The position numbers and the translations under genes are program-made. The notes under the pieces are model-generated. The model ran no database searches. It saw only the letters and a program-made list of their open reading frames with translations, and had not been told where the DNA came from. A DNA stretch of 64,000 nucleotides, from NCBI GenBank assembly GCA_037102815.1, contig BTPP01000001.1, positions 1,575,001 to 1,639,000 on the forward strand, in the 5' to 3' direction. Source of the DNA: Neurospora intermedia. Lineage: Eukaryota > Ascomycota > Sordariomycetes > Sordariales > Sordariaceae. Positions 44,406-55,679 of this stretch are shown piece by piece. Position 1 is the first letter of the stretch. Each line of letters opens with the position of its first letter.

Positions 44406-46558
44406 GATGCCGGCAACCTAGGTCCTACTGCTAGCTACCTAAGTACCGGACTCGGAACGGACTAAAGTGTGGGGTATCAATCGGTATGCCCTGTGTGGGA
44501 CCGGAATACCCGTCTGTCAGCCGAAGTGCGGGCGTGTGGCGGCAGGCGGCGGAGGCGGGGGTACGGGGTACGAATACGGTAGGTAGTCGGTACCGGGTAG
44601 TACCGATGACTCGGTTGATGTGGTATGGGTCCCGTACCGTAACGGAGCGGAGCGGCGCGGAGAGGACCCTTGGGGCAGATGTGGTGGTGGGTTTTGACCG
44701 GGAAGCGGTGAGTTTGACAAAGCTCAGCTGTCGAGAGGGGTCAAGAGTCAGACCCGTAGTAAGGAGAGAGCGTACTTGTATGTAATGATGTCGCAACAAT
44801 GCAAGCCCTCGCTTGTAAATACCCCACGCTCTTCTTGCAGAGAAAGTGAGAATGTTTTAGTCGTCACTGCCCAACCCACGTGCCAACCCAGATCATGACG
44901 AAGAAAAAGACACCATCAAAGTGTTGCTTTGTCTTGACTTTTGATTTTTTTTGTGAACAAGATCAGACGGTTTCTTCCACTTGTCTCACAATCGATAGCG
45001 ATCGAGATGACCTGGCTCGGACACTTTTGGTGGTGGTGGTGGTGGATATGTAGTGAGATCCCAGATCCCGACCTCGTTAGCGACGGAGCCTGCGGAGCTG
45101 GGCAATGGAGTCGAGTCTGGCTGTTGTGGAGGGAAAAGGGCGGAAAGGACAGCCGGGATACCGGTACGAGTCCGATGGAGGAGGCACTGTCGTCATCGCT
45201 CCTCTCTCTGACTGGGGACAAGGGCTGCTTCTTCAGTGGCACCTCAATGCTGTGTGATAGTGGGGTACTATACAATGGGGTACCCGACACCTGCACTACG
45301 TACCTCACAGGCATCGCCAGTGTTGCCGTAGTCACCACCCCCTTTTGTTCTCCGTCTTCATGTTTCACCACAAGCATGTTCGAAACGTTTACCCGAGAAG
45401 CTGTTCATGCTTGTATTTCCGTTACGAGGTGCTGAGAATACTGTTACAGCAACTCAATTTGTAAATCAAAAGTTATTAAAACTACGTAATTCAGTAGAGT
45501 AGTCATTCCGTCGTATTGCCCTGCCATGCCATGCCATGTCATACTAAGCGTCGTTTTCACCGTTGCCCTTTGTCAGGCTTGTCCTCGTCTATTCTCGTAG
45601 ATGCTTCCCGTCTGTAGCAATCTGAAAGGCGCAAAAACCTCACATCAGTAGCCATTACACAGACTGTTTGTTTGTTTGTCTTGGACCATTTCCGTTCGTC
45701 ACAGAAGACATCGTTTGTGGAAAACCCGCATTACTCCCAGTAGGAAGAGTAAAATAGAGTAGTTGGGAAATACTCCGCGCAAAGTCAGTATAGCAGCAAA
45801 AGAGCAACGTAGCCGTAAACGTAACCATACCCCTATCCACCCGGAACGGTATCCAGAATTGTAGTCTCTCTCACCGACCTTCTGAAAACCCAGGACAAAT
45901 GACCAAATCCCTACGACTATTTCCTTGGAGCCATAGATACTCGAACAAGGAAAACAAACCCCACAAAAAAGCAAAAGACGTGTTATTGCAAAATTCCCAT
46001 AGTTATCCCCAAAGAGTACACGAATACGCCGTCGTGAACTCTCTCCAATGCATTGCTGGCCAGCTTTCATAGGCGGATATTTGGAGTCAATCCATGCCTC
46101 CCACCCATGTCTTAACCCAAATCCCATTGAAAGGAAACATTCCAACGTTTCCCGTGTTGTTGTATAAGCTAGCCAGCCAGATTATACCCATTGCGATGTG
46201 ATGTTATGCGAAGAAGCGGTGATACAGCATGGATGCTGCTAGAAAAGTAAAAGAGAAAAATCCAAGAAAAGGCAGATCAATGAAGAAAACAAATCATGTA
46301 CACGCAAACAAAGGTAGGAAAAGAGAAAAGGGAAAAACACCAACAGGAAAAGAAAATGCGAGCGCGAACCAACACCATGGTATCTCGAAAATCAGGAGCC
46401 TCTCACGCTCCCGTAGGCTCGCGCGCAATGAGGCTGTCGTCAAAAACAAAAAAGAGCAAAAAACGTAGCAGATTAGCATGAATAACATGACAGCCACGTC
46501 GACGACTGTCATTAGCGTCCTAGGTCATTGAGGACTAGCGGAATGGGATTGACATCGT
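44406..46558. other. Intergenic region upstream of ccz1 and downstream of maf1
   Basis: About 2.15 kb. Contains GC-rich sequence close to the ccz1 start (44500-44700), a TGCCA repeat (45517-45536) and purine-rich sequence (46225-46480). Short open frames have no recognisable content. Confidence 0.5.
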
Positions 46559-47827
46559 CTAAACATCAATCTCCATCCTCGACGCAATATCCTCACTGAC
46601 TCCCCGGTACGGAACATTCTCAGAGCGCCATCCACCCTTGGCGGCCGAAGCTTGACTCCGACTACCATTAGTGTTCTTGTTGTCATGGTCATCTTCTTCC
46701 GCGTCTTCAAGGTCTTCGTCCTCTTCGTAATCCCCCAGGCTCTCAATATCATAGTCGTCGTAATCGTCATCGTGATAGTTGCAGTTGACGTCACCGTCAG
46801 CATCGCGATTCCATATTAGACCATCATCGGCCTCCATGTCGTCGTCATCCGCCATGACGCGCTCGGCAAACTGGTCTCCGAGCCAGTACCTTGCGCGCTT
46901 GTTGGCCCCGGCGTCGTTGAGCTCCTCGTCAATCCCATAGAGGGCCCTGCGCGGCCGCACAAGCCCGCCTTTGGCCGAGATGATGGCGTGGTGACCCGGT
47001 ATTCTCGGACTATGGGACATGACCGGCATCCCGCGCACGTAGAGGTAGCAGACGCGCTTGAGAGTCTTGTTGAAGAAGAAGTAGTGGAGGGCCCAAATGG
47101 CGCCTTCTTCCTCGTCAAATGGGGCGTCGACGGGCTGGTACGAGTAGATGGAGCAGTCCTTGAGGTCCATCTCTTTATCGATGGATGCCCACATGCCAGG
47201 GCCCCAGACGGGTGACATGGCGAGGCCTGAGGAGCCGAAACTCGAGGCAGCGGCGGGCGAGGTGCCCATGCCAGGTATTGTGACGTCTAGGAAAGATGAA
47301 TTGGGCCGCACGCTTTGCAGGGTGCTATCTATGTGCGCCATGACGCGGCGCAACTCTTTCTCGCGCTTAAAGTCGTCGGGTCGCAGGACATTGGAGAAGT
47401 CGTAGTCGGGATGCGACGCATTGAGAGTAGCTATTAGGTATGCGTATGTGTTTCGGTTGGCCTTTTCGTTGAGCGAGCCGAATGGTGAAGACCGCTCAAA
47501 GTTGACGGTATCGGCGATTGACTCGCGCTGTGGTGGTGACAGGGACTTGCCAAACTTGATGAGGTTGTCATGCTGAGTTTGAAGGGATTGTTGGATGTTC
47601 TTGTAAAGGCGCTTGTCGGAACCCGCAGCCTTGGTGGTGTATAGATCGCAGCTGCCCGTGATGTGACAGTCTGGTGTGTCGAAGTTCAGAGCGCTTGTCA
47701 CAACATCTATCGCAGGAAGAGATAGAAACTGTGAAAGGGTCAATATTGCTTTCGACGATCAACCACTCCTGGTATTTGGAGGGTAGCGGTGCCCGGTTCG
47801 ACCGGTGCAACGTATACTTGCCTTCAT
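46559..47827 (-). CDS. maf1: RNA polymerase III repressor Maf1
   Basis: Two exons on the - strand: 47827-47822 (only ATG AAG) and 47728-46559; 391 residues. The intron is 93 nt and of the GC-AG class: the donor reads AAG/GCAAGT and the acceptor TTTCACAG. Splicing gives MKFLSLPAIDVV, which is the conserved Maf1 start (M-K-F/Y-L-x-L-P-A); no GT donor keeps this frame. Conserved blocks follow: NFDTPDCHITGSCDLYTTKA, then HPDYDFSNVLRPDDFKREKE, then CSIYSYQPVDAPFDEEEGAI and ALHYFFFNKTLKRVCYLYVRG. The tail is strongly acidic (DDDYDDYDIESLGDYEEDE). Maf1 binds and represses polymerase III under stress or starvation and is controlled by TORC1/PKA phosphorylation. It happens to share this window with two polymerase III-transcribed 5S genes. 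Confidence 0.95.
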
Positions 47828-49980
47828 TTTGCCGGTGGTTGCGATGGCATGCGACTTGTGAAGGTGATTTGACGGTTAGGCAATGGTAAAAGCCGGGAGG
47901 CGGTCGGCGGTCGGGGTTGTGATAAATATGATATTCGCAGTGTGGTGCGACGAATCAATCGGAGACGGTGAGAGTTGGTTGCAACGATGGCGATGAACAA
48001 GTGGCAGGCCCAGCTCCGCAATCGTTGTGGTCGTTGGTGGGAAGCGGGAGGGGTTGAGCGATCGCCAGATGGGAATTGTTTTGAATGTAAGGTGAGTTGC
48101 CGCAAGGATATTATTAGTGTTTGTAGAGAGTCAACCAGTTATACTTGGTCCCGGGTCGATCCGTGATGGCGCAACAGATTGATGCGAAACGTTGATGTTA
48201 TGGTTGTTGTTATTGTTGTTCGTCGGAAAAGGCGGTGCGGAGGAAGTGGGAACAGGGTGTGGTGAACGGGGGATGATGTGACCAATCTAGGTCCTCCGAC
48301 GAGTCCGTGAGTTCGGGGGAAAGCGGTTATGGAAATCCTGCCTATCAACTCCCAGACTAAGTCTTAGATATGAACAAAGACAGGGACACGGGATGTTATG
48401 ATGTCTAGCGCAATGTCGAGTCCAGATAGTGAAAAGGGTGTATGTAGGTGGTTGTACACAGTAGATTGTTAGAAGTGGGGTTATTGTTGTTGTTGTTGAT
48501 GTTGATGTAAGTTTAGCGTGAGGAGAAATAGGGGTGACGATATCGTCATATATCGAGTGATGTCCTGTTGTTTAGGTGAAGTGAGGTTGAGATCAGTTTG
48601 GCAAACAAAAAGTGGGAAAAGTGGGAGGAGGGACACCTTGGATAAATCCCAAACATGTAGTGTATGATGTTCTTTCCAATCCATCCGAATTGAATCCAAG
48701 GGGACCGCCGGTTATCGGGTCGGTATAGTGAGTGTACAGCCATCATGCTTCTTGTGTGTCCAGCTTGGCTCCAGTCAGTCCTCTTGTTGGTCATTGATAT
48801 GTTGGTGCCCCGGCTGCGGTCTCGCTTTCCATCGATGGCTCGTTACCTATCTGACGTTCCTTCCAAGCCGTGCCATCAGGGCCAGAGCCGGTTCGCTGAC
48901 GCTGACAGTGACAGGTGGGTGGCCTTTCGGGTGAGTGGCCTGCTTGCGCCAGCCCACGTTGGCCTTGGCTCGCTGGGGATTGCTGGGGTCGACCCGCCTA
49001 AACCCCGGTCATGCGCCGCTGGCTCCTCGAGTCGGGTGGAGTCGCACCCCCTAAGTGATCGGCGTTCCCTTGTCACCACCAAGTCTCCATTCCCACTCAC
49101 TCCCCTCCGCCGTTCCGCCTGGAAGCCTCCAGTCATCGCAGTGCGTTCCACTTGTTCCTGTGTGTCAATGTGTGTCCCGGCCTGAATGCTGCTCATCGAT
49201 CTTAATCGTCAACCACAACCACCTGACGAATAGAGTCGTCTCAACCCTCCACGAGCGTTGCTTCCAACGTCGATGTGGACAAACCTTTCCTTGGTGGGCA
49301 TCAAGGTAACGCCACCCCAACGTCTCCCGAGCGAATCGATCTGTTTCTGCGCATACACCCGATGTGTGAGGTCATGAACAGATGGATCGGTGTTGGCAAC
49401 GCGTCGTTGAATCGTTGTTATCATTAATCACATCGCCGAGGCCATGCCCAGTGTACCGGATACGTATTCCACTTGATTTCCTCCCATCATTGTCCATGAA
49501 TAGGACACCAGTGGTGTATCCGGTCTCCGAGTGGCTCGGTTTTGGCAGCTCATTAATCTACAATGCCCATATCTATATGATTAAGGAAAGGGAGTTTGCT
49601 CCCTCCTAATGGGTGACTGTAGCCCCGACTTCCTGCCACCACACCACACTCTGCTTCCCCTTCTCTCGGCGCGATTATTATTGTCCTCCCTGGTTGCATA
49701 TGCTGTACTCTCGTGCTTCGGGTCGCCCCTCTCGGCTGTCCATCCGGTGCCGTCACCTATCGGAGGGACTGTGGTCGCTACCACAGCTTCAGAGAATCCC
49801 GGCCTGCTTGAGTGCGTTGTTTATTTCTTCCAAATCCTGCATCAGGAGGTCAAGGTATGCATTAGCGTATGCTGTTGGGGTAAATAAATGTCGACCATTG
49901 GCAATCGCAAGTGTTTGAGGGGACCCGGTCCGGTCGGTCGTGATGATGGAGAAAAAGACACCACAAAGCTTGATCAGCCT
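47828..49980. other. Intergenic region, maf1 promoter and aps1 3' flank
   Basis: About 2.15 kb between two - strand genes. GC-richer sequence at 48800-49150 has open frames on both strands but no recognisable protein. A (TTG)n tract lies at 48486-48500. No RNA gene seen. Confidence 0.5.
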
Positions 49981-50821
49981 TTACATGATCTTTGTGACTT
50001 CATCCTCGACCTGAGGAAGTGCAATAAACGTGTCAGTGAGCGCGGTGGTTTACGGATAGGGGTTGCAACAGGGGGATCGGAGCGTGTAGACGTAGCAACG
50101 CAGGAAGAAGGCAAATTCTGTCCGGGCAAGCGGTCACGGCTCCAAGTAAAATGCTTGTACGCACCTCCATGTCCTCTAACGCGTCTTGTTGCGATATGCA
50201 TCGTAGGACATTCTTCTTGCTGCTTTCCTGCAGCTCTCCCGCCAGCAGGAGCTCGTCGAGGATGTAGTAAGCTTTGGTAAAGGAGAAAATGATGTCGAGC
50301 TCGCAGACGTTGCCGTAGTACTTGTCCATCTGCTCGACATAGCGATGGATGATCTCGAGGGTGATCAGCTCGTTGTCCTCGGAGGAGCATCCGGCGATGA
50401 AGAAAAGCGAGGCATATCGGCGGTAGACAATCTTGGCATCTGCAAACGAGCAAAAAGACAGTTAGCCCTATGTTGTGTTGCAATCCAGGAGAATTGGCGG
50501 AGCTTGCCTTTGTATTCGAGAAAGTTGCACATGCGAGTCCTCCTAGCCAGGACAAGCTGGGAAACGTCCTTGACGATCTTGGCCTTGTCCTTGGGAGACA
50601 GAGTGGTGAACCATTTGGCCAGGCGCTGGATATTTGAAATACGTGCGGTTAGTCGGGAGAAGGACACCGTGGTTGGGGACGAGAGCAACGCCCGCGGCGG
50701 GCAAGACGCACCACTTTGCCCTGGCGCGAGAGGAGGATTAGATAGCTGCAGAGCTCCGGGTCAGCTTGACTTCATTGTGAATAGCAAGATGGCGACTGGC
50801 GGGCGCATACTGAATAGCCAT
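49981..50821 (-). CDS. aps1: AP-1 clathrin adaptor sigma subunit
   Basis: Five exons on the - strand: 50821-50811, 50745-50712, 50625-50508, 50439-50165, 50010-49981; 155 residues, the family's usual length. The product starts [20 protein letters not shown] and continues [60 protein letters not shown] and [20 protein letters not shown], ending [14 protein letters not shown]. These are signature segments of the sigma-1 adaptin longin fold. The third intron (50507-50440, 68 nt) is GC-AG: exon end AAAG, then GCAAGC, with a good CTAAC branch point at 50465-50461 and TTTGCAG acceptor; it is needed to restore YKDAK. AP-1 sorts cargo between trans-Golgi and endosomes with clathrin. First and last exons are very short (11 and 30 nt), set by frame and family sequence. 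Confidence 0.95.
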
Positions 50822-52182
50822 GATGACGATGATTCCATCAACTACCCGGGATCACGTTGAGCAGGAGTCGACAATCCAATGTGATCATGGAGGTGTTGTC
50901 ACGGGCGGGAAATTTGACAAGGACACCACGCCGACAGCCTGGACTCCTCCCGCCTGGAGCTGTCCAAAGGGGCGGGACGACGGCCGTCCAATGTGCCTGA
51001 AGAACCAGACCCAAGGCAAGTGGGGCTCTGCTTGGTCTTCAGGACTGTTAGTGCATCTGATACTACTCGGTTTCAGAGGTTGATTTAGTGGTCTTACAGC
51101 GGATGAGGTGCTCCTGAGCCGATCGAGGCTTAACATGGGAGTTCGTTGATCGTCTAACTGTGTACCTAACGACAATTGAGTTGATTGACTTTTTATCTTC
51201 TGCTGATGTTGCTGGGCAAACCACTTAACGCACACAAAATCTCAAGGACGGATCAAAAGAGAAGCCCTTTTCTCATTAAACCCCCTCAGTCGTAGCGGGC
51301 GTCTGGTTCATTTTTCTATCATCTTCTGCCGGCATGACTCAACCAGTTCTCTTCCTCAGTGTTGGTGGCTGTAACAAGCGAATATGACCTACTAATCGTG
51401 GGAGAAGTACAAGGCTCCCCACGTTCACCGGGCAGTTCCTCACCCAACAAGACATCCCGTTCCTGTCAGACCTTCTGGTTGGCTGTCGCTTTCTTCTCCT
51501 TCTACGGCATCCCGCGCATATCTATCTACACCGAAGTGTGGTTGAGAACGCAACCGACAGTCATCAGATGCCGAAGCTGGCATAGCTGCCGGTGACATGC
51601 TCGGCAATGTCCGCGACGTGCATCTCCGACTCTGACAAACTTGCTTGAGAGTCCGCACTTGTTCTTGCTCATGGCGCCTTCCCTGGGAGTTGCGTGTAGA
51701 GCCATGCTTCACCTAGCGCAAGGTCAAAATCCCAGAGTCGGATGAAGACCTCTCCGATTTGTGATCTGCGGACATTTCACATTGCAAAAATTCTACACTG
51801 ATTCTAACCTATATCCTTGGTTATGTCCTTAGTCGACGACGGATATTCATACTTATCCAAACCGATATTCCCCTGTGTCGTTACAGCTGCCTATCTCTGG
51901 CAACACCACCCTACCTACCATCGGCGTTTGTGGTGATGCATATCATCACAAGCTTACAAAAGGTACCTCCATACTCCCGAATCGAACCACCCCCGGACCC
52001 ATGCCAGTAAATCATTAATAATCGGTTCTAGGCTCCATTGAACCTAACAAGTCGAACCCCACTATCTAGTCTAAAGTTCAAGAGGTAGAGAGATTCGTCT
52101 TGCGCCTGGCCAGCGTTTTAACTTTTTTTTACCCATTTCCAAAAGAAAAGAAAAAATAAGGTCATCAACATCCTCAGCAGTC
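50822..52182. other. Divergent intergenic region, aps1 / GCL regulatory subunit
   Basis: About 1.36 kb with two divergent promoters. A GGTTCGATT word near 51981-51989 (- strand) resembles a B box but no cloverleaf can be drawn around it. Nothing else distinctive. Confidence 0.5.
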
Positions 52183-53364
52183 ATGACCAAGTTAATACTT
52201 TCTACCGGGTATGTCCGTTCTTCTCTTCATTGTGTGGCTCCGGTCTCAAGCAAGATGGCGCAGGGCAGGGCAGGCCATGTGGTTTGTCTCTTGTCTCTAC
52301 GTGTGCGACCTCGCTTGAAAATAGGCAAGATAGTCATCTCTTAGACCCAATCACTAATTGCGTGCTCGAACTTTTTTTTCTCCTTCAGAAACATCATTTC
52401 CGGCGGGCCCTCCATTGTTCGCAAGCCCGGCGCATCCAACCTCGAACTCGTAAACTCTCTGAAAGTCAGCTTCCAAGATGCGCAACTAGACTACGCCGAC
52501 GAGATTGAGAACCTGAACGCGAATGGAACGACGAAGACGACGACGACTACGACCAATGGCACCAGCAATGGCGTCCACGAAGCCACAAATGGCGATAGCA
52601 ACACTACCGACCCCGTAGCAGGCCCGCTCTACTGGACGGCGCAAGACCAGAAAAACAACATAATCTTTGTGCCCCGCATCGACTGGGAAACCGCCGCACT
52701 CTCCGAAGAGCGTTCGCAGTACGACATTACCGTCAAGATCTTCTTCCTGCCCACTACAACGCCCGACGTTTCCAGGCGGGCGCAATACACAACCGAAGCA
52801 ATGGAGCTAGTGCTCAAAGAGCTCGGAGGGATCCCAGACGTCGACCTGCTCGTCGTTTCCTTCCCGGGCATGTCCTTCGACGGCGATTGCGAGTGGGAGG
52901 CCGACAAGCTGAACGCTTCGCAGGGTGACGACGAGTCAGAGATTGCGACTTGGCAGGCGGCCGTCGAGGAGCTGCACCGCCAGGGACTGGTGAAACGGCT
53001 GGGCATCTCCGAGTTTGGCACCGAGAAGCTGGCGCGGTTCATTAAGCGCGTGGCAATCCCGCCGGCGGTGGACCAGATCAACCTCAAGAACTGCTGCAAC
53101 GTGCCGCCGCCGCTGGCGACGCTGGCTAAGGAACAAAATGTGGAGTTGTTGGTGCATAGCGATTGCACGGATATCTTGCCCGAGGGGACGCTGAGGGAAC
53201 TCCTGGGCCCGCAGGGTGCTGGGCTTCTGGCTGACCCAGCGACGGGTAGCGGCGGCTTGACGGGAAACCTCACGCCACAATGGGTGATTAAGTACACGGC
53301 TGTGGTGAAGAATAGGGGCGTGATTGAGAATAAGGGATACTTTGCTGGTGCCGAGTTGAACTGA
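52183..53364 (+). CDS. Glutamate-cysteine ligase regulatory (modifier) subunit
   Basis: Two exons, 52183-52208 and 52389-53364, with a 180-nt phase-2 intron; 333 residues. The start gives MTKLILSTGNIISGGPSIVR, the usual opening of the GCLM family, which has an aldo-keto-reductase-like barrel without its enzymatic use. Other family segments are DYADEIENLN, YDITVKIFFLP, VDLLVVSFPGMSF, GLVKRLGISEFGTEKLARF, PPAVDQINLKNCCNVPPPLA and VELLVHSDCTDILP. In other organisms this subunit binds the catalytic ligase and raises its affinity for glutamate in the first step of glutathione synthesis. A Thr/Asn-rich insertion lies at about residues 54-85. It is tail to tail with bud32, 352 bp apart. Assignment by sequence resemblance is strong. 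Confidence 0.9.
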
Positions 53365-53716
53365 GGCACTCGCTCTAAAATACTTGGGGGGGTAATAGAA
53401 CCGCATACAAAACCGACCTATATAGCTGCTGCATATTGTGTAGCTGGGTCGAAGGGAGTTTTTGGATGGGACGGGTGGCCAGGCAGGCAAGCAGGCATTC
53501 TGATTCTATTGATATTAATACCAATTGCGTTGTCTTCCTTGCTCTTGAAAATGGAATTTGATTTGCATGATGCATCGCAAGTTTACATTCATATCCAGCG
53601 CGCGAGGTCCCGTCTTTGGACGAGACTATTCATCGTGGCATAAATGTTCTTTCATATGTATAAATTCATGGGTATCTTTTCTCGCATTGTTGTCGCCATA
53701 GAAAGGTGTACGTTAT
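53365..53716. other. Convergent 3' intergenic region
   Basis: 352 bp between the stop codons of two convergent genes. It must hold both 3' UTRs; no other feature seen. Confidence 0.6.
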
Positions 53717-54637
53717 TTACCCAATCATGCTCCTCTTCCTCCCACGCATCCTCACATCCTCCAACTTATGTAACACAGACGCTCCCTTCTTGAAGCTCTG
53801 CTTGTACGACTCCAGCAAGTGCTCAAACAGGTTCTCCGCCCTGGGGTGTGTGCTCGCGAACGCCCTCTCGAGGACATACAGATCCGTCGCCCGGTCTTCA
53901 TCCGACTGGCTCTGGTTCGCCAAGCCAAAGTCGATGATCACCACATCTCCCTCCAGCAGCTTGGCCTTTTCCTCTTCTTTGCTCACTCCATTCGTCTGCT
54001 CGCTCGTCGTCGTCGTCGTCGTCGTCTTCTTCGTGGTGTGTGGCCTCAACATCATATTACTCGTCGTCAAATCCCCATGCACCACACCCGTCCTATGCAA
54101 CCCGGCTATCGCGGCCCCGATCCTCTTCATCAACTCAATCAACGGCCCGTGGTCCTGCCCCGCGGCAGACCTTTCCTCCTCCTCATTCTTCGGTCTCTGC
54201 CCTAACCACTCGTTGATCTTCACCCGCACCGGCGCACCCTCAATCCACTCCACCGCGATCCAGCCCGCCGCCGCGTTCTGGGCGTACACGGCGGGCACGG
54301 AAACGCCCTCGCGCCGGCACCGCTCGAGGACTTTGGCCTCGAAGGCGAGGCGGGCTTTGGTCAGGCGGGCGTCGAGAACCGGGTGCCGGTAGGGCTTGGG
54401 AGGTCGGTACTTGAGCGCGCAGGGAATGTCGGGGGAGAAGAAGGTTGTTTTGTAGAGACGGCCTTCGGCGCCTTGTGTGATGAGGGTGGGAGGGGAGGCG
54501 GAGGGGTGGGTGAGGATCGGGGGGAGGGGGAATTGGTGTTCTTGGACAACCGCGGGGGCGGCGGCGGTTGAGGTTGAGGTTGAGGTCGCCATTTTGCGCT
54601 TTTTGGTGGGGGGTGATTGGGGAGAGGGGTCCATCAA
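53717..54637 (-). CDS. bud32: KEOPS/EKC complex kinase Bud32 (PRPK-like)
   Basis: Single exon on the - strand, 306 residues (a start one codon later is equally possible). It is a small atypical kinase lacking the C-lobe end: ITQGAEGRLYKTTF (Gly loop equivalent), CALKYRPPKPYRHPVLD with Lys76, the RLTKARLAFEAKVL helix with Glu100, VVHGDLTTSNMMLR (Asp189, Asn194), VVIIDFGLAN (Asp236), ATDLYVLERAF and the basic end GRKRSMIG, which Bud32 proteins use to contact their substrate or partner. Bud32 is part of the complex that makes the t6A modification of tRNA and also affects telomeres and transcription. Two insertions are odd: an N-terminal Ser/Thr-rich extension, and a Thr/Lys/Glu segment (about 200-230, seven threonines in a row) between the catalytic loop and DFG. 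Confidence 0.95.
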   Translation of the reverse strand: MMDPSPQSPPTKKRKMATSTSTSTAAAPAVVQEHQFPLPPILTHPSASPPTLITQGAEGRLYKTTFFSPDIPCALKYRPPKPYRHPVLDARLTKARLAFEAKVLERCRREGVSVPAVYAQNAAAGWIAVEWIEGAPVRVKINEWLGQRPKNEEEERSAAGQDHGPLIELMKRIGAAIAGLHRTGVVHGDLTTSNMMLRPHTTKKTTTTTTTSEQTNGVSKEEEKAKLLEGDVVIIDFGLANQSQSDEDRATDLYVLERAFASTHPRAENLFEHLLESYKQSFKKGASVLHKLEDVRMRGRKRSMIG

Positions 54638-55679
54638 TCTGGCAGTCCTTATTGTTGTTGAGAATGTCGTGAAGGACTGCGTGTGCGATTGAGTGATATC
54701 TGGTGAGGTTTGTTGCGCTTCGGTTGTGTCTGGTCTGGTGCCCGGTATTGATTATCGCGAACTTTTGTTTTGGCGGCAGTGGGCTTGTCTGCCAAACATT
54801 GCGCTGGAGGGGCAGAGGGGCACATTGTTCAAGTTGCTGGGAAAGGAAAAGTGCCAAGCTTTCTCAAGAGCCCCACACAGGGTAAGCACAAAGTAATATT
54901 GTTAACACTGTGTCGCTGAAGCAACAACACATGAGCGGCCGATTGGTGACTGATTTTGACTCTGAACATCTCGAAATCAACATTGATCAACCACTCGACC
55001 TTGCACAAATGTCACCAGTTATTCCTACCTGCAACCTCAGACCGTCTTTGAATTGTTGGCAACAACAGAATATCACTTTTGGAAGATACTCACTCCGAAA
55101 CATGCGCCAGATTTGCTGCATAAGGACGTCCCGATCCAAGTCTTTGTCCCTCTGTGAGGTTATTTACCTGTCCATTAATTATCTGGAGGACCTGTGGCTT
55201 CCGACTGCGATTTTATCTCCCATTGTATCATGTCGAACTTGTTTCAAAGCATCAAATGAGAGCAGATGTTCCTGCATGGCCAAGCAACAAGATAATCATA
55301 GCATTTGCGGCCAGTCAGAATGGTGAGATTTGAAGTCAAAGACATGTACCTCAATACTCGAACATCCAACCGCATTGTTATGATGATTAGGTTGTGATGT
55401 TCAGGCCGGTACCTCGCACAAGCTGGTTGTTGACGTTGATGCTCCGGGCCCACGTCCACTTGCCGACCCCTCCTTCCGGGCGGCAGACAGGCGGGCAAGA
55501 GATTCCCCGCAACCCCCGCTGCCGACCGCCGGCCCCCAGGTACGGACCTGCGTCACCGGCTTCAACAAGCCGATGATACTACCACAGTACTCGTGCATTG
55601 CAGCTGTCAAGTCATCAAGCTTTCATTTCATTTCATCCGTTCTCTTCTGTCTATTCTTCCTTCCCACATCTCACACTCA
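54638..55679. other. Divergent intergenic region
   Basis: About 1.04 kb upstream of both bud32 and the CMD-like gene. The frame of the CMD-like gene is open from 55593. No other supportable feature. Confidence 0.5.

Noticed and set aside
48745-49185. 146-codon + strand open frame upstream of maf1
   Set aside because: Composition is that of GC-rich non-coding DNA (many Arg, Ser, Pro) and the opposite strand is open too; no family likeness.
51979-51989. tRNA B-box-like word GGTTCGATTCG on the - strand
   Set aside because: The flanking bases cannot pair as a T stem and no acceptor or D arm is found at the right spacing.
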